A stretch of 64,000 nucleotides of DNA from Serratia microhaemolytica (GCF_004011885.1 NZ_SBEF01000003.1:149052-213051); one strand, 5' to 3'. Positions 9,151 to 20,462 are shown, numbered from the stretch's first letter. The notes: a model not told the origin generated them from the sequence alone. Numbers and translations are program-made.

Positions 9151-10728
9151 TCACTCCCACTCGATCGTCGCTGGTGGTTTACCGCTGATATCGTAGACGA
9201 CACGTGAAATGCCGCTTATCTCGTTGATAATCCGATTGGAGACGCGGCCCAAGAACTCATACGGCAGGTGTGCCCAGTGTGCGGTCATAAAATCGATAGT
9301 CTCGACCGCACGCAGCGCGATCACCCAGTCATATTTGCGCCCGTCACCCATGACGCCGACCGAACGTACTGGCAGAAAGACGGCAAAGGCTTGGCTGACG
9401 CTGTGGTACAGCTCGGCTTTACGCAGCTCCTCAATAAAGATCGCGTCGGCACGACGTAGCAGATCGCAATACTCTTTTTTCACTTCACCTAACACACGCA
9501 CCCCTAAGCCTGGACCAGGGAAAGGATGACGGTAGAGCATTTCATACGGCAGCCCCAGTTTAAGGCCAATCTTGCGCACTTCATCCTTAAACAGCTCTTT
9601 CAGCGGTTCAACCAGGCCGAGCTTCATCTCTTTGGGTAGCCCGCCGACATTGTGGTGGGATTTGATCACATGTGCTTTGCCAGTCGCTGAAGCAGCAGAC
9701 TCAATCACATCCGGGTAGATGGTGCCTTGTGCCAGCCATTTCACGGCGCTCTGCTTGCTGGCCTCTTGATCAAACACCTCAACAAACACACGGCCGATGA
9801 TCTTGCGTTTCGCTTCTGGCTCATCAACGCCAGCCAGAGCACTCAGAAAACGCTGCTCCGCTGCGACATGGACAATGTTCAGCCCAAACTGATCGCCAAA
9901 CATCTCCAACACTTGCTCGGCTTCGTTCAAGCGCAGCAGACCATTATCAACAAACACGCAGGTTAACCGCTTGCCGATGGCACGATGCAGCAGCATGGCG
10001 GTGACGGAAGAGTCAACACCGCCAGAGAGACCAAGGATCACTTCGTCATCGCCCACCTGTTGGCGAATGCGTTCAATGGCATCTTCAATGATGGTCGCCG
10101 GTGTCCAGAGCGCTTCACAGCGGCAGATATCCAGCACAAAGCGCTGCAACAGCGCCAAACCTTGCCGGGTGTGGGTGACTTCAGGGTGGAACTGCACACC
10201 GTAAAAATGCCGTTGTTCATCAGCAATAATCGCGAACGGGCAGCTATCGGTGCTAGCAACCGTGCTGAAGCCACTAGGGATCGCGGTCACTTTGTCACCG
10301 TGGCTCATCCAAACATCAAGTAGGCTATTGCCACTGGTACTGACCGCGTCCTGAAGATCGCCCAGTAGCGGGCAGTGTGTCAGCACCTCGACCTGCGCGT
10401 AACCAAATTCACGCTGATCGGAACTCTGCACTAAACCGCCGAGTTGCATTGCCATGGTCTGCATCCCATAACAGACGCCCAACAGCGGAATACCAGCATT
10501 AAACACGTACTCCGGCGCGCGTGGGCTACCGGTTTCTGTGGTGCTCTCCGGGCCACCAGAGAGAATGATGCCGCTGGGGTTGAATTGGCGGATCTGCTGC
10601 TCAGTGACATCCCACGGCCACAGTTCACAATAAACACCGATTTCGCGCACGCGGCGCGCGATCAGCTGGGTGTATTGCGAACCAAAATCGAGGATCAGGA
10701 TGCGATGCTGATGAATATTTTTTGTCAT
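9151..10728 (-). CDS. guaA: GMP synthase (glutamine-hydrolysing)
   Basis: 525 residues, the same as E. coli GuaA, when started at [21 protein letters not shown]. The class I glutamine amidotransferase domain has nucleophile Cys in GVCYGMQ (about residue 86) and a HPEVTHT His/Glu pair. The ATP-pyrophosphatase domain has the P-loop-like [10 protein letters not shown] (about 230-240). The C-terminal dimerisation domain ends with the invariant PPATIEWE. It aminates XMP to GMP using glutamine and ATP in the cytosol. It follows guaB on the same strand after 73 bp, giving the classical guaBA operon. Confidence 0.98.
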   Translation of the reverse strand: MTKNIHQHRILILDFGSQYTQLIARRVREIGVYCELWPWDVTEQQIRQFNPSGIILSGGPESTTETGSPRAPEYVFNAGIPLLGVCYGMQTMAMQLGGLVQSSDQREFGYAQVEVLTHCPLLGDLQDAVSTSGNSLLDVWMSHGDKVTAIPSGFSTVASTDSCPFAIIADEQRHFYGVQFHPEVTHTRQGLALLQRFVLDICRCEALWTPATIIEDAIERIRQQVGDDEVILGLSGGVDSSVTAMLLHRAIGKRLTCVFVDNGLLRLNEAEQVLEMFGDQFGLNIVHVAAEQRFLSALAGVDEPEAKRKIIGRVFVEVFDQEASKQSAVKWLAQGTIYPDVIESAASATGKAHVIKSHHNVGGLPKEMKLGLVEPLKELFKDEVRKIGLKLGLPYEMLYRHPFPGPGLGVRVLGEVKKEYCDLLRRADAIFIEELRKAELYHSVSQAFAVFLPVRSVGVMGDGRKYDWVIALRAVETIDFMTAHWAHLPYEFLGRVSNRIINEISGISRVVYDISGKPPATIEWE

Positions 10729-10764
10729 GTCAGGCAAATTCCAGCTACAGAAAAAGGAGTAAAC

Positions 10765-10778
10765 GGGGTGTTACCCCC
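10765..10778 (-). repeat. small GC hairpin in the guaB-guaA spacer
   Basis: GGGG-TGTTA-CCCC followed by CTCCAGCAGGAGAGGG forms nested inverted repeats in the 73-bp guaBA spacer. The GGGGTGTTA and CCCCCTCC words recall the larger repeats at 52.7 kb and 58.8 kb, but the match is short. Confidence 0.35.
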
Positions 10779-10801
10779 TCCAGCAGGAGAGGGCAGCAAA
10801 A

Positions 10802-12265
10802 TTATCCCATGCGGTAGTTAGGTGACTCTTTAGTGATAGTGACATCATGCACATGGCTCTCTTTGATGCCAGCGCCGCTGATGCGCACAAATTGCGCTTT
10901 GGTACGTAACGCTTCAATGGTGGCACAGCCGGTCAACCCCATACAGGAGCGCAAGCCGCCCATCTGTTGATGGATGATTGCTTTCAGCATCCCTTTGTAG
11001 GCCACGCGCCCCTCGATCCCTTCCGGCACCAACTTATCGGCAGCGTTATCACTTTGGAAGTAGCGATCAGAAGAGCCTTTTGACATTGCACCGAGAGATC
11101 CCATTCCACGATATGACTTGAACGAACGGCCTTGATAAAGCTCAATTTCACCCGGTGACTCTTCGGTTCCGGCCAGCATTGAACCGACCATGACACAAGA
11201 AGCGCCTGCTGCCAGTGCTTTAGCAATATCGCCGGAGAAGCGGATGCCGCCATCGGCAATCACCGGAATACCCGTGCCGGCCAGCGCTTCTACCGCATCG
11301 GCGATCGCGGTCAACTGTGGCACACCAACACCAGTGACAATACGTGTGGTGCAGATAGAACCAGGACCAATGCCGACTTTCACTGCATTGACACCCGCTT
11401 CCATCAACGCCTTGGCACCGGCAGCAGTAGCGACATTGCCACCGATAATTTGCAGATCAGGATATTTGGCACGGGTTTCACGGATGCGCTGTAACACGCC
11501 CTCGGAATGGCCGTGTGATGAGTCAATCAGCAGCACATCAACCCCGGCAGCGACCAGCGCGTCGACACGCTCTTCGTTGCCAGCGCCTGCACCCACGGCG
11601 GCACCGACACGCAGGCGGCCATGCTCATCTTTACAAGCATTTGGTTTACGTTCGGCTTTTTTGAAATCTTTTACCGTGATCATGCCTAACAAATGGAACT
11701 GGTCATCAATCACCAGTGCTTTCTCAACGCGCTTCTCGTGCATTTTCTGCAACACAATCTCGTGCGCCTCACCCTCTTTGACAGTCACCAGACGCTCTTT
11801 CGGCGTCATGACTGCGGTGACGGGTTGACTGAGATCGGTGACAAAGCGCACATCGCGGCCAGTAATAATCCCCACGACGGTATTATCACTGCCTACCACC
11901 GGATAACCGGCAAAACCATTACGTTCGGTCAACGCTTTCACCTCCGCCAGTGTGGTACTGGGGGTGACGGTTTGCGGTGCGTTCACGATGCCACTTTCGT
12001 ACTTCTTCACCCGGCGAACCTCTTCAGCCTGGCGTTCAATCGACATATTTTTGTGAATAAAACCAATGCCGCCCTCTTGTGCAAGAGCGATAGCCAATCC
12101 AGATTCAGTCACGGTATCCATCGCCGCAGAGAGCATGGGGATGTTCATACGGATGGAAGCAGTGAGCTGTGTGCTCAGATCAGTGGTGTTGGGTAAAACG
12201 GTGGAATGGGCTGGGATCAGTAGAACGTCGTCGAACGTGAGTGCTTCTTTAACGATACGTAGCAT
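10802..12265 (-). CDS. guaB: IMP dehydrogenase
   Basis: 487 residues started at [16 protein letters not shown], matching E. coli GuaB (488). The TIM barrel is interrupted by two CBS domains (about residues 93-205; [13 protein letters not shown] and [14 protein letters not shown]). The catalytic loop [17 protein letters not shown] carries the active Cys at about 305, and the flap contains [15 protein letters not shown]. It oxidises IMP to XMP with NAD+, the first step to GMP. It is upstream of guaA and divergent from xseA, with a likely CRP site in the shared spacer. Confidence 0.98.
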   Translation of the reverse strand: MLRIVKEALTFDDVLLIPAHSTVLPNTTDLSTQLTASIRMNIPMLSAAMDTVTESGLAIALAQEGGIGFIHKNMSIERQAEEVRRVKKYESGIVNAPQTVTPSTTLAEVKALTERNGFAGYPVVGSDNTVVGIITGRDVRFVTDLSQPVTAVMTPKERLVTVKEGEAHEIVLQKMHEKRVEKALVIDDQFHLLGMITVKDFKKAERKPNACKDEHGRLRVGAAVGAGAGNEERVDALVAAGVDVLLIDSSHGHSEGVLQRIRETRAKYPDLQIIGGNVATAAGAKALMEAGVNAVKVGIGPGSICTTRIVTGVGVPQLTAIADAVEALAGTGIPVIADGGIRFSGDIAKALAAGASCVMVGSMLAGTEESPGEIELYQGRSFKSYRGMGSLGAMSKGSSDRYFQSDNAADKLVPEGIEGRVAYKGMLKAIIHQQMGGLRSCMGLTGCATIEALRTKAQFVRISGAGIKESHVHDVTITKESPNYRMG

Positions 12266-12419
12266 GGGCAATATCTCACCAAGGTGAAGGGGGAAAAGAT
12301 AAAATATTGCCGCGGCATTATACAGAGCGTCCTCGATCGCCTCCAGTACTTTCTGATAAAAACACTTGCTTCATACTCGCCAGTCGGTAGTATCGCCCCA
12401 TTCTTTCGCGACTTTGTAA

Positions 12420-12435
12420 TTTGACCTTGATCACA
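12420..12435. promoter_or_regulatory. candidate CRP site in the guaB/xseA divergent region
   Basis: Read on the minus strand, TGTGATCAAGGTCAAA matches the CRP consensus TGTGA-N6-TCACA except at one right-half position. It lies about 160 bp upstream of the guaB start and overlaps the xseA start codon. E. coli guaB is known to be affected by a distal CRP site, so this is plausible. No footprint evidence exists here. Confidence 0.4.
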
Positions 12436-13793
12436 TGTCACTCGCTACTTCATCGACAATTTTCAGCGTAAGCCAGCTCAACCAGCATGTTAGGCAACTT
12501 TTAGAGAGTGAGATGGGGCAGATTTGGCTATGTGCAGAAATCTCCAATTTCTCTCAACCCGCTTCCGGCCACTGGTATTTCACGCTGAAAGATGAGCGTG
12601 CTCAAGTGCGCTGTGCCATGTTTCGCAACAGCAATCGGCACATTGGCTTTCGGCCACAAAATGGCCAGCAGGTGCTGGTTCGTGCCAGTCTGACGCTGTA
12701 TGAACCGCGAGGTGATTACCAGCTGATTGCTGAAACTCTCCAGCCGGCTGGAGATGGCTTGCTACAGCAGCGGTTTGAACAGTTGAAACAGCGCTTGGCG
12801 GCAGAAGGGCTGTTTGATCAACAGTTCAAACAGCCGTTGCCTCGTCCGGCACGCTGTGTCGGTGTGATCACCTCCGCCAGCGGTGCGGCGTTGCACGACA
12901 TTTTGCAGGTGCTACAACGGCGTGATCCCGCCTTACCCGTGGTGATTTACCCCACCGCCGTGCAGGGTGAAGAGGCTGTTTTGCAGATCATCGCCGCGAT
13001 CGAAGTCGCCAACCGCCGTGCCGAATGTGATGTGCTGATCGTTGGTCGAGGCGGTGGTTCACTGGAAGATCTCTGGAGTTTTAACGATGAACGGCTAGCA
13101 CGGGCGATTTTTGCCAGCGCGATCCCGGTTGTCAGCGCGGTGGGGCACGAAACCGATGTCACCATCGCCGATTTCGTCGCCGATTTACGTGCGCCGACCC
13201 CTTCGGCGGCTGCCGAACTGGTCAGCCGCAATCAACAGGAGCTACTGCGCCAGCTACAGGCACAGTGGCAACGGTTGGGGATCGCGATCGACTACTACTT
13301 GGCACAGCGCCAACAACAACTCGCGACCTATCATCATCGCTTGCAGCAGCAACATCCCCATTTACGTTTAGCCCGCCAACAGACCCAACTGCTGAAGCTA
13401 CAGCGCCGGTTAGAAGAGGCACTACAGCGTCATTTACAACACTGGGTTTATCGTCATCAGCACCTAGAGCAGCGGCTGCGCCAGCAAACGCCGAATGCCA
13501 GGGTAATGCGCCTGCAACAGCAACTTCAGCAGCAGCGACAGCGGTTACAACAACAGCTCGAACGGCAGTTACAGAGCTATCGCCAGCGTTTTGCTGTCGC
13601 TTGTGGTCAGCTTGAAGCGGTTAGCCCATTGGCAACCTTGGCACGTGGTTATAGCGTGACGCAAACCTCACAAGGTGCTGTGTTGAAAACCACTAACCAG
13701 GTGCAAATCGGCACATTATTGCAAACCCGCTTGGTGGATGGCTGGGTAGAGAGTGAAGTGAAGGCGGTTAGTGACGTCAATAAACCACAGTAG
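12435..13793 (+). CDS. xseA: exodeoxyribonuclease VII large subunit
   Basis: 452 residues (E. coli 456). An N-terminal OB-fold ([30 protein letters not shown] to about residue 110) is followed by the catalytic core with [26 protein letters not shown] (about 200-210) and [27 protein letters not shown] long Gln/Arg-rich coiled coil (about 280-420) binds the XseB subunits. Exo VII degrades single-stranded DNA in both directions without metal. Divergent from guaB, as in other enterics. xseB is not in the window. Confidence 0.96.
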   Translation: MSLATSSTIFSVSQLNQHVRQLLESEMGQIWLCAEISNFSQPASGHWYFTLKDERAQVRCAMFRNSNRHIGFRPQNGQQVLVRASLTLYEPRGDYQLIAETLQPAGDGLLQQRFEQLKQRLAAEGLFDQQFKQPLPRPARCVGVITSASGAALHDILQVLQRRDPALPVVIYPTAVQGEEAVLQIIAAIEVANRRAECDVLIVGRGGGSLEDLWSFNDERLARAIFASAIPVVSAVGHETDVTIADFVADLRAPTPSAAAELVSRNQQELLRQLQAQWQRLGIAIDYYLAQRQQQLATYHHRLQQQHPHLRLARQQTQLLKLQRRLEEALQRHLQHWVYRHQHLEQRLRQQTPNARVMRLQQQLQQQRQRLQQQLERQLQSYRQRFAVACGQLEAVSPLATLARGYSVTQTSQGAVLKTTNQVQIGTLLQTRLVDGWVESEVKAVSDVNKPQ

Positions 13794-13920
13794 TAGTGTT
13801 AACAGGTAGAGCGTATTGCTCTTACAAGGAGTTATTGGTGCCCAGCATTTTGCCATGAAGGTGCCAAGCTATGGTTGATAATCTCAAACTGGCAATAGAT
13901 TTTTTAATTAAGCTATCTGG

Positions 13921-14095
13921 CAGGGCAAACGCATGAAGGTTTTTTGCCCAATCATTGACTACACTCTCCCCCTTCTCAGGGGGAGGAGCTAGAGAGTTCT
14001 TTTGCTTTGATAATGGGGCAAATCTAATACTCATGTTCGGCGAAGATGCCGATAATCTGGTTATGTACTTCGGGAAGTATTCAATACTTGCCCTG
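13921..14095. mobile_element. MITE-like repeat, copy A (175 bp, CAGGGCAA termini)
   Basis: The left end CAGGGCAAACGCATGAA (13921-13937) is identical to the left end of copy B at 52595. The right end TTGCCCTG (14088-14095) is the reverse complement of the first eight bases, and the inverted match extends outward by GG/CC. Interior bases 13965-14020 (the CTCCCCC...GGGGGAGGAG hairpin followed by TTTTGCTTTGATAA) also match copy B at 52746-52802. No coding capacity. It sits between the convergent genes xseA and acs, at a point where E. coli synteny is broken. Confidence 0.65.
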
Positions 14096-14100
14096 CCTAA

Positions 14101-14146
14101 TGACCTCACCTTAACCGTTTTAGTGAAAACCGGTCAGGTGAGGTCA
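14101..14146. terminator. bidirectional hairpin between xseA and acs
   Basis: TGACCTCACCT (14101-14111) pairs perfectly with AGGTGAGGTCA (14136-14146), and the interval contains a second complementary pair (ACCGTTTT / AAAACCGGT). It lies 17 bp beyond the acs stop and probably ends acs transcripts, and perhaps xseA transcripts from the other side. Confidence 0.6.
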
Positions 14147-14162
14147 CCGGGGAAGGGAGGGG

Positions 14163-16157
14163 TTAACTGGCGGCTAAACTGTTGGGTAAAAATAGGGCGC
14201 TTAGCTCGGCAGCAGGTTGACGATTTTGGCGATTTTCAATTAAATCGGCCAATACTCCCGGATCAGAAAGGGTGGAGGTATCACCCAGAGCATCGCAGGC
14301 ATCTTCGGCGATTTTGCGCAGGATGCGGCGCATAATTTTACCGGAACGTGTCTTCGGTAGACCAGGGGCAAACTGGATGATATCTGGGGTGGCAATCACG
14401 CCAATTTCACTGCGAACCCAGGTGATTAGCTCTTTGCGTAGTTGTTCCGAAGGTTGGATCCCCTTCATCAATGTAACGTAAGCGTAGATGCCTTGCCCTT
14501 TAATATCATGTGGATAGCCAACTACGGCAGCTTCAGACACTTTTTTATGTTCAACCAGTGAGCTTTCGATTTCGGCAGTGCCCATGCGGTGCCCTGAAAC
14601 GTTGATCACATCATCGACACGCCCAGTGATCCAGTAAAAGCCATCGGCATCACGGCGACAGCCATCACCGGTGAAGTATTTGCCTGGATAGGTGGAGAAA
14701 TAGGTCTGTACAAAGCGCTCGTGGTCGCCATAAACGGTGCGCATCTGCCCTGGCCAGGAGTCGGTGATCACCAGGTTGCCTTCGCAGACGCCCTCTAACA
14801 CGTTTCCTTCATTATCGACAATTTGTGGCTGAACACCGAAAAAGGGGCGCGTGGTCGAACCCGGTTTAAGCCGTGTCGCGCCAGGTAGTGGTGTGATCAG
14901 AATACCGCCGGTTTCGGTTTGCCACCAAGTATCGACCACCGGGCAGCGCTCTTCACCGACAACGTGGTAGTACCACTCCCAGGCTTCAGGGTTGAGCGGT
15001 TCGCCAACAGAACCGAGCAGACGCAGCGAACTGCGAGAGGTCGATTTTACCGATTCATCACCAAGGCGCATCAATGAGCGGATCGCAGTAGGGGCAGTGT
15101 AGAAGATATTAACTTGATATTTATCAACAATATTCCAGAATCTCGAGCTGTCTGGGTAACTTGGGATCCCTTCAAACATCAGTGTGGTGGCACCATTTGC
15201 CAGCGGGCCATACAGCAGATAGGAGTGCCCAGTCACCCAGCCGACATCGGCGGTACACCAGTAGATATCACCATCGTGGTAATCAAAGACATATTGATGA
15301 GTCAGTGAAGCGTAGACCAGGTAGCCACCGGTGGTGTGCAGCACGCCTTTCGGTTTGCCGGTCGAGCCGGAGGTATAGAGCACGAACAGCGGATCTTCTG
15401 CGTTCATCGCTTCACATGGGGCAGAGTCGCTGACTTGTGCCGCAGCTTCGTGGTAGTAGATATCACGCCCGGGTTGCATTCTCACTTCGGCACCGGTACG
15501 GCGCACCACGATCACGTGATCAACCTGCTCGCTGCTGCGCACAATCGCTTGATCAACATTGACCTTGAGCGGGATTTTGCGCCCACCACGCACGCCTTCA
15601 TCTGCGGTGATCACCACACGTGAGCCGCAGTCGTCAATGCGTCCAGCCAGTGAATCGGGTGAAAAACCGCCAAACACCACCGAGTGAATCGCTCCCAGCC
15701 GGGCACAGGCTAACATTGCGGCTGCGGTTTCCGGGATCATCGGCATGTAAATGGTCACCCGATCTCCTTTGTTGACTCCGCAGTTGCGTAACACATTGGC
15801 AAAACGGCAAACTTCGGCGTGCAGTTCACGGTAGGTGATCAAACGGCTCTCTGACGGATCATCGCCTTCCCAGATAATTGCGACCTGATCAGCGCGTTGC
15901 GCCAGATGACGATCCAAGCAGTTATAAGCAACGTTAGTGACACCATCTTCAAACCATTTTATTGATACATTGTCGCCGTGGTAACAGCTATTTTTGACTT
16001 TGGTGAACGGTTTAAACCAATCGATACGCTTGCCATGCTCAGCCCAAAAACCCTCGGGATCGGCAATACTGCGTGCATATTCAGCTTGGTATTGTGCTGC
16101 GTTGACATAGGCGCGTTGTGCCCAGTTATCAGGAACATCATAAATCTCATTATGCAT
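14163..16157 (-). CDS. acs: acetyl-CoA synthetase (AMP-forming)
   Basis: 664 residues (E. coli 652). The adenylation-enzyme motifs are in order: [13 protein letters not shown] (P-loop, about residue 260), [48 protein letters not shown], and the C-terminal [11 protein letters not shown] whose lysine is the acetyl-AMP catalytic and Pat/CobB-regulated residue. It activates acetate with ATP and CoA to acetyl-CoA. The C-terminus is a little longer than in E. coli. The usual partners yjcH-actP are absent on both sides, so acs looks monocistronic here. Confidence 0.97.
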   Translation of the reverse strand: MHNEIYDVPDNWAQRAYVNAAQYQAEYARSIADPEGFWAEHGKRIDWFKPFTKVKNSCYHGDNVSIKWFEDGVTNVAYNCLDRHLAQRADQVAIIWEGDDPSESRLITYRELHAEVCRFANVLRNCGVNKGDRVTIYMPMIPETAAAMLACARLGAIHSVVFGGFSPDSLAGRIDDCGSRVVITADEGVRGGRKIPLKVNVDQAIVRSSEQVDHVIVVRRTGAEVRMQPGRDIYYHEAAAQVSDSAPCEAMNAEDPLFVLYTSGSTGKPKGVLHTTGGYLVYASLTHQYVFDYHDGDIYWCTADVGWVTGHSYLLYGPLANGATTLMFEGIPSYPDSSRFWNIVDKYQVNIFYTAPTAIRSLMRLGDESVKSTSRSSLRLLGSVGEPLNPEAWEWYYHVVGEERCPVVDTWWQTETGGILITPLPGATRLKPGSTTRPFFGVQPQIVDNEGNVLEGVCEGNLVITDSWPGQMRTVYGDHERFVQTYFSTYPGKYFTGDGCRRDADGFYWITGRVDDVINVSGHRMGTAEIESSLVEHKKVSEAAVVGYPHDIKGQGIYAYVTLMKGIQPSEQLRKELITWVRSEIGVIATPDIIQFAPGLPKTRSGKIMRRILRKIAEDACDALGDTSTLSDPGVLADLIENRQNRQPAAELSALFLPNSLAAS

Positions 16158-16653
16158 TGAAAGTCTCCAGTAAATTACCCAATGACATTGTTAATGCCAC
16201 CGAAACAGAGCAATACCGCCGTATTGCATTAACGAAGCGCACCAATGAAATTTTAAAAGGTTGATCACTGTTTATGTCAAAAATGATATTCAGATGATCC
16301 AATTAATGCTGTTTTTTGTTTTCTTTTTGTTAAAAAATTTGTGAGAGTGGGAGAGAACCACGTTGGCAATCGCGGTGTAGTGGGGTGTTCTGTTTATTAT
16401 TCAATCAGGTGTGGCTTGACGTGTGGGGCTATCTGCTGACACACGGATTAGCGCGAATGGTTAATAATTTGTGATCAGGATGCAAACGCGCTGCTTGAAC
16501 AGCGCAGAAAAGGAAAAATATTTTTAATCAATTGAGTGGCGAGTTCTTGCTGATGCTCAGCAAGCGCAAAACGCGATGCCCGATAACGTTATCATGGCAT
16601 CGCGTTGCTGGCTAAAGCACCGCGTGATCACAGCCGAGCATCACAGTTGACCA
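16158..16653. promoter_or_regulatory. acs upstream region / GH31 downstream region, 496 bp
   Basis: The part next to acs is AT-rich and should hold its promoter. A TTTGTGATCAGGATGCAAA near 16467 resembles only half of a CRP site. The part next to the glucosidase gene carries hairpins, listed separately. No gene is supported. Confidence 0.45.
16570..16606 (-). terminator. nested hairpin after the GH31 gene
   Basis: AACGCGATGCC (16570-16580) pairs perfectly with GGCATCGCGTT (16596-16606), and the loop contains the palindrome GATAACGTTATC. On the minus strand, TTTTGCG follows. A second hairpin (CTTGCTGA...TCAGCAAG) lies just beyond. This is likely the terminator of the glucosidase gene. Confidence 0.6.
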
Positions 16654-19017
16654 TCACAACTGATAATAGCAAACCGGTTCGCCATTGACCGATAACGCGC
16701 GCTGCTCTCCGGCGGGCAGCTCGATATCGAGCCGGTGCCAGCCAGGCTTGAAATGCCCTTCGCTACAGCAGGTCAGCCTGATGTGCTGGTTGTCACTCTC
16801 CATCTGCCAATGTAGCCAAAGGGCATTGCCCTGCTGCCAGCCGAAGCTCTCGCCATCATCTTCAAACAGCAGCCCACTGGATTGGCCACACCCTTTGGTG
16901 GGGAACAGTTTCAGCGTGCGCTGGTTGTCAGCCTGGCGATCAACATGCGCTAACCGCTGTGACAGAGGCAAGCCAGCACCGGCACGTACCAGTAGGGGCA
17001 AACGTTCTAACGGAGCTTCCAGTGTGATGGTCTGGCCGCCACTGAACCACTGGCCGCTGTAAAAGCAGTACCAGCCTTCGCCATTGTCTGGCAGATAGAC
17101 ATCACGTTTTCTTGCTCCAGGTTCAACCACACTGGCGACCAGCAGATCACGGCCAATCAGAAAATCGTCACATTCACGGAAGGTGTGTTGATCATGCTGG
17201 TGATCGAGGAAAGTGGGGCGCAGCATCGGCTCGTTGTCGGCGTGTGCTTGCCACAGTAGGGTGTAGAAGTAGGGCAACAAGCGGTAGCGTAGGTTGATTG
17301 CCTCACGAATGGTCGCCGTCACCGCCGGGTACATCCACGGCTCATTGACACTGCCATCATCATTCCAAGAATGAATAGTAAAACGGGGATGCATCACACC
17401 ATTTTGCACCCAGCGTACAAACAGCTCGGCATCCGGTTTGTCGCCAGAAAAACCGCCAACATCATGCCCGATGTTGTACAGGCCGGACAGGCTCATTCCC
17501 AAGCCCATGCGGATGTTATAGCGCAGTGTCTGCCAGTTGGTACGGTTATCACCACTCCAGGTCTGCACATAACGCTGCATACCGGCACAGCCGGAGCGGG
17601 AAATCAGATAGGGGCGCAGTGTTGGTGCAAACTCCAGTTGTGCTTCCATTGAGGCACGCATCATCAGTAGTGGCATCACTGGGCGGATGTGCTTGATGGC
17701 GATCGGTTTGCCAAAACCGTGACAACGTGCTTCACCATCCCAGACCTCATATTCGTTGTTGTCGTTCCAGGTAGCATCAATACCCATCTGCAACAACTGC
17801 TGTGTTACTCCCTGCTGCCACCAGCGCACGGTGGCCGGGTTAGTGAAGTCGAGGTGCGAGCCTTCATCATCCCAGAAGATTGAACGTTCTGGCTGATCGT
17901 GCTGTGAATCACTAATAAACAGCCCTTGCTGTGCGACTTGTTGATATTGCGGATGATCCTGTAGTAGACAGGGTTTGATATTGGCGGCCAGTTTCAGCCC
18001 AGCCTGGTGGAAGGCTTCAGTCAGCATCTTAGGCTGTGGAACCTTGTCGTAGTTCCAGTTAAACACATAGCGTTTATCATTAATCGAGGTGTAACCGGAT
18101 GAAAGCTGGAACGAATCACAGGGAATGCGGTGTTGGTGGCACAGTTTAATAAACTGCTGTAGCTGCTGTTGGGCATCGGCGGCGTCGGTGTAATGCATGG
18201 TTGAGCCGCTGTAGCCGAGGCTCCATTTTGGCCCAAATAGCGTTTTACCGGTGAGCCGCACAAAAGCTTTGGTGACATCCAGCACCCGTGAACCGAGCAG
18301 CAGATAGTAATCGAGATCACCGGCTTCGGCTTGATAACGGCGATAAGGCAGGTGGTAGTTATCCAGTTCGTTACCCAGATCGAGCCAGCAGTTGCTCAGG
18401 TTGTCATAAAACAGGCCGAAACTTACTTCTGGGCGATAAGTGATGCTGAATGGGATGTGCTTGTAGAGTGGATCGGTGCTGGCAGCGTTGTAGCCCATGG
18501 CATCGAGGTTGCGCATCTCAAAGCGGCGGCCAGTGCGCTCCAGATCACCACTCTTTTCCCCCAGGCCGTAATAGCGTTCAGTGCTATTACGTTGTTGATA
18601 GTGCGCCACGCCGTCACCATGCGGATTAAGCAGATAGGCGCTGGTCGGGCGATCAGCCGTTAATGAGCGCCACTCTCCAGCTTGATTGCAATACTCCCAC
18701 TCCAACCAGAGCGGTTGATGCACGGTCACCCGTAGTTGTGAACTGCTGATGGTGAGCGCGTTGTCATGCTGCTGTAGCTGGTAACCTGGCAGAGAGAAAC
18801 CGGCGACACTGAGACGATCACGCCCCTCCCACGGCACATCCTGCTGCGGTGCAATGCTCCAGGTGCGATCCAGCGCCAATTCGCCGTGGCGCTTAATCAA
18901 CACCCGGAACAGATCATTTTCCAACACATAGAGGCAAAACAGGTGTTGCTGATCGACTAACAGCTCAATGTGGTTAGCGTATTGTCCCGCCAGTGTCCAA
19001 TGTTTTAACGTTTTCAT
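16654..19017 (-). CDS. glycoside hydrolase family 31 alpha-glycosidase
   Basis: 787 residues, typical of GH31 enzymes such as YicI (772). The N-terminal beta-sandwich (about 1-260) has ERYYGLGEKSGDLERTGRRFEMRNLD. In the catalytic barrel the nucleophile Asp lies in ATWNDNNEYE (about residue 415), and the acid/base Asp in TWSGDNRTNW (about 485). NIGHDVGGFSG and the C-terminal beta domains follow. The protein has no signal peptide, so it is cytosolic. Likely substrates are alpha-glucosides or alpha-xylosides. No sugar transporter or regulator is adjacent, unlike the E. coli yicJI pair. Confidence 0.88.
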   Translation of the reverse strand: MKTLKHWTLAGQYANHIELLVDQQHLFCLYVLENDLFRVLIKRHGELALDRTWSIAPQQDVPWEGRDRLSVAGFSLPGYQLQQHDNALTISSSQLRVTVHQPLWLEWEYCNQAGEWRSLTADRPTSAYLLNPHGDGVAHYQQRNSTERYYGLGEKSGDLERTGRRFEMRNLDAMGYNAASTDPLYKHIPFSITYRPEVSFGLFYDNLSNCWLDLGNELDNYHLPYRRYQAEAGDLDYYLLLGSRVLDVTKAFVRLTGKTLFGPKWSLGYSGSTMHYTDAADAQQQLQQFIKLCHQHRIPCDSFQLSSGYTSINDKRYVFNWNYDKVPQPKMLTEAFHQAGLKLAANIKPCLLQDHPQYQQVAQQGLFISDSQHDQPERSIFWDDEGSHLDFTNPATVRWWQQGVTQQLLQMGIDATWNDNNEYEVWDGEARCHGFGKPIAIKHIRPVMPLLMMRASMEAQLEFAPTLRPYLISRSGCAGMQRYVQTWSGDNRTNWQTLRYNIRMGLGMSLSGLYNIGHDVGGFSGDKPDAELFVRWVQNGVMHPRFTIHSWNDDGSVNEPWMYPAVTATIREAINLRYRLLPYFYTLLWQAHADNEPMLRPTFLDHQHDQHTFRECDDFLIGRDLLVASVVEPGARKRDVYLPDNGEGWYCFYSGQWFSGGQTITLEAPLERLPLLVRAGAGLPLSQRLAHVDRQADNQRTLKLFPTKGCGQSSGLLFEDDGESFGWQQGNALWLHWQMESDNQHIRLTCCSEGHFKPGWHRLDIELPAGEQRALSVNGEPVCYYQL

Positions 19018-19639
19018 AGGTAGTCAACTTAACAAAATAATTGAGGATTCTTTGCCATAGCAGGTGAGCTGTGCCAGCGGCGAGCGACAGACTGTAGACC
19101 AGCCAGGGTGATGCGGTGTGGACGAGCGTTGCGGGTAGTGAGACAACGCAGTGGCAGCTCGAGTAGATAACCGGCAAGAGGGTTAGAAGCGCTGTTGCCA
19201 ATTGGCGATGGCCAGAGTGCAACCGATGGTGAGGGCATTGGCTTGAAATAAGCCAGACCAGGGTGCGATGGCAGCAATGGGGGATTCTCTATTCCCTGGT
19301 TAAATTTCACACACATCTGTTTCTCGTTTGCGTTGCTGTTGTGCAGTATTGACGCCCGACAGGATTGTCCATCGGGCTGGATACGATTACCACAGTGTTG
19401 CTGGCTAAAATACTCCAACTTGTCCTTCAACTCAACAGAATTGGCCTAATAAATAGCTAGATTGGTATACCAGTCGATGTGTGTGCTTAGTATGCTGCTG
19501 ATTTGATATCGTGGCAGTGCTTAATCGCAGGATAAATAGCGCGGATTGTTTGTTGTTTGCTGATTTAACTTGCAGTTTACCTGTCTCTCACAGTAACGTG
19601 ACCAGCTGGATATTGCTGATAAATTTGGAGGAAAATAGA
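19018..19639. promoter_or_regulatory. divergent GH31/deoD intergenic region, 622 bp
   Basis: Several overlapping minus-strand frames at 19029-19430 have no ribosome-binding site and no family I recognise; a decayed gene is possible. The deoD-proximal half is AT-rich and contains the palindrome TGGTATACCA at 19463-19472, a possible repressor operator. Confidence 0.4.
19463..19472. promoter_or_regulatory. palindrome TGGTATACCA, candidate operator
   Basis: A perfect 10-bp palindrome resembling sites of GntR/HutC-type repressors. It lies about 170 bp upstream of the deoD start and 445 bp from the glucosidase start. Assignment to a regulator is inference only. Confidence 0.25.
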
Positions 19640-20371
19640 GTGGCTACACCACATATTAACGCAGAAATGGGTGACTTTGCCGATGTTGTATTGATGCCAG
19701 GAGATCCTCTGCGGGCAAAATACATTGCCGAGACCTTCCTTGAGCAGGCGGTTGAAGTGAACAACGTTCGTGGCATGTTGGGTTTTACCGGCTACTACAA
19801 GGGACGTAAAATCTCCGTGATGGGTCATGGCATGGGGATCCCTTCCTGTTCGATCTACGCACGTGAACTGATTGTTGAGTTTGGTGTGAAGAAGATTATC
19901 CGTGTCGGCTCCTGTGGCGCGGTGCGTGATGATGTGAAATTGCGTGATGTAATCATTGGCCTTGGCGCTTGTACCGACTCTAAAGTGAACCGCATCCGGT
20001 TTAAAGATCACGATTATGCGGCAACTGCTGATTTTGACATGGTGCGTAATGCTGTCGATGCTGCTGCAGCTCAGGGCATTGCAGTACGCGTTGGTAATAT
20101 CTTCTCGGCGGAGCTGTTCTACACCCCGGATCCGCAGATGTTCCAAGTGATGAAGCAGTACGGCATCCTGGGGGTGGAGATGGAAGCCGCTGGGATTTAC
20201 GGTGTGATTGGTGAATTGCAGGAGGAGTTTGGCTGCAAAGCGATGACCATCTGTACCGTATCGGATCACATCCTGCGTCATGAAGCGACCAGCTCAGCGG
20301 AACGGCAGAGCACCTTCAATGAGATGGTAGTGATTGCGCTGGAGTCAGTCTTGCTGGGTGATCAGGCGTAA
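19640..20371 (+). CDS. deoD: purine-nucleoside phosphorylase
   Basis: 243 residues. The GTG start at 19640 has a strong TTGGAGGA site and gives [23 protein letters not shown], the DeoD N-terminus; the longer upstream frame is spurious. Key features are [14 protein letters not shown], the phosphate-binding RVGSCGAV (about 87-94), EMEAAGIYG (about 184-192) and the catalytic SDHILRHE. It phosphorolyses purine (deoxy)ribonucleosides to base and sugar-1-phosphate. There are about four more residues than in E. coli near GELQEEFG. deoC, deoA and deoB are not upstream, so this copy is outside a deo operon. Confidence 0.96.
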   Translation: MATPHINAEMGDFADVVLMPGDPLRAKYIAETFLEQAVEVNNVRGMLGFTGYYKGRKISVMGHGMGIPSCSIYARELIVEFGVKKIIRVGSCGAVRDDVKLRDVIIGLGACTDSKVNRIRFKDHDYAATADFDMVRNAVDAAAAQGIAVRVGNIFSAELFYTPDPQMFQVMKQYGILGVEMEAAGIYGVIGELQEEFGCKAMTICTVSDHILRHEATSSAERQSTFNEMVVIALESVLLGDQA

Positions 20372-20382
20372 TCTGTTGTTGC

Positions 20383-20408
20383 ACGGCGCAGATTACTGCG
20401 CCGTTTTT
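20383..20408 (+). terminator. deoD rho-independent terminator
   Basis: ACGGCGCAG (20383-20391), loop ATTA, CTGCGCCGT (20396-20404), then a T run. It starts 12 bases after the deoD stop and is a textbook terminator. Confidence 0.9.
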
Positions 20409-20462
20409 AACCTGTTGCCATGCTTAAAACAGCAGGGCTAACCATAATGCAGACTTAGCCGA

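Noticed and set aside
19029..19430. Minus-strand frame of 133 codons upstream of the GH31 gene
   Set aside because: No ribosome-binding site and no recognisable family; overlapping frames look equally open. A decayed gene cannot be excluded but is not supported.
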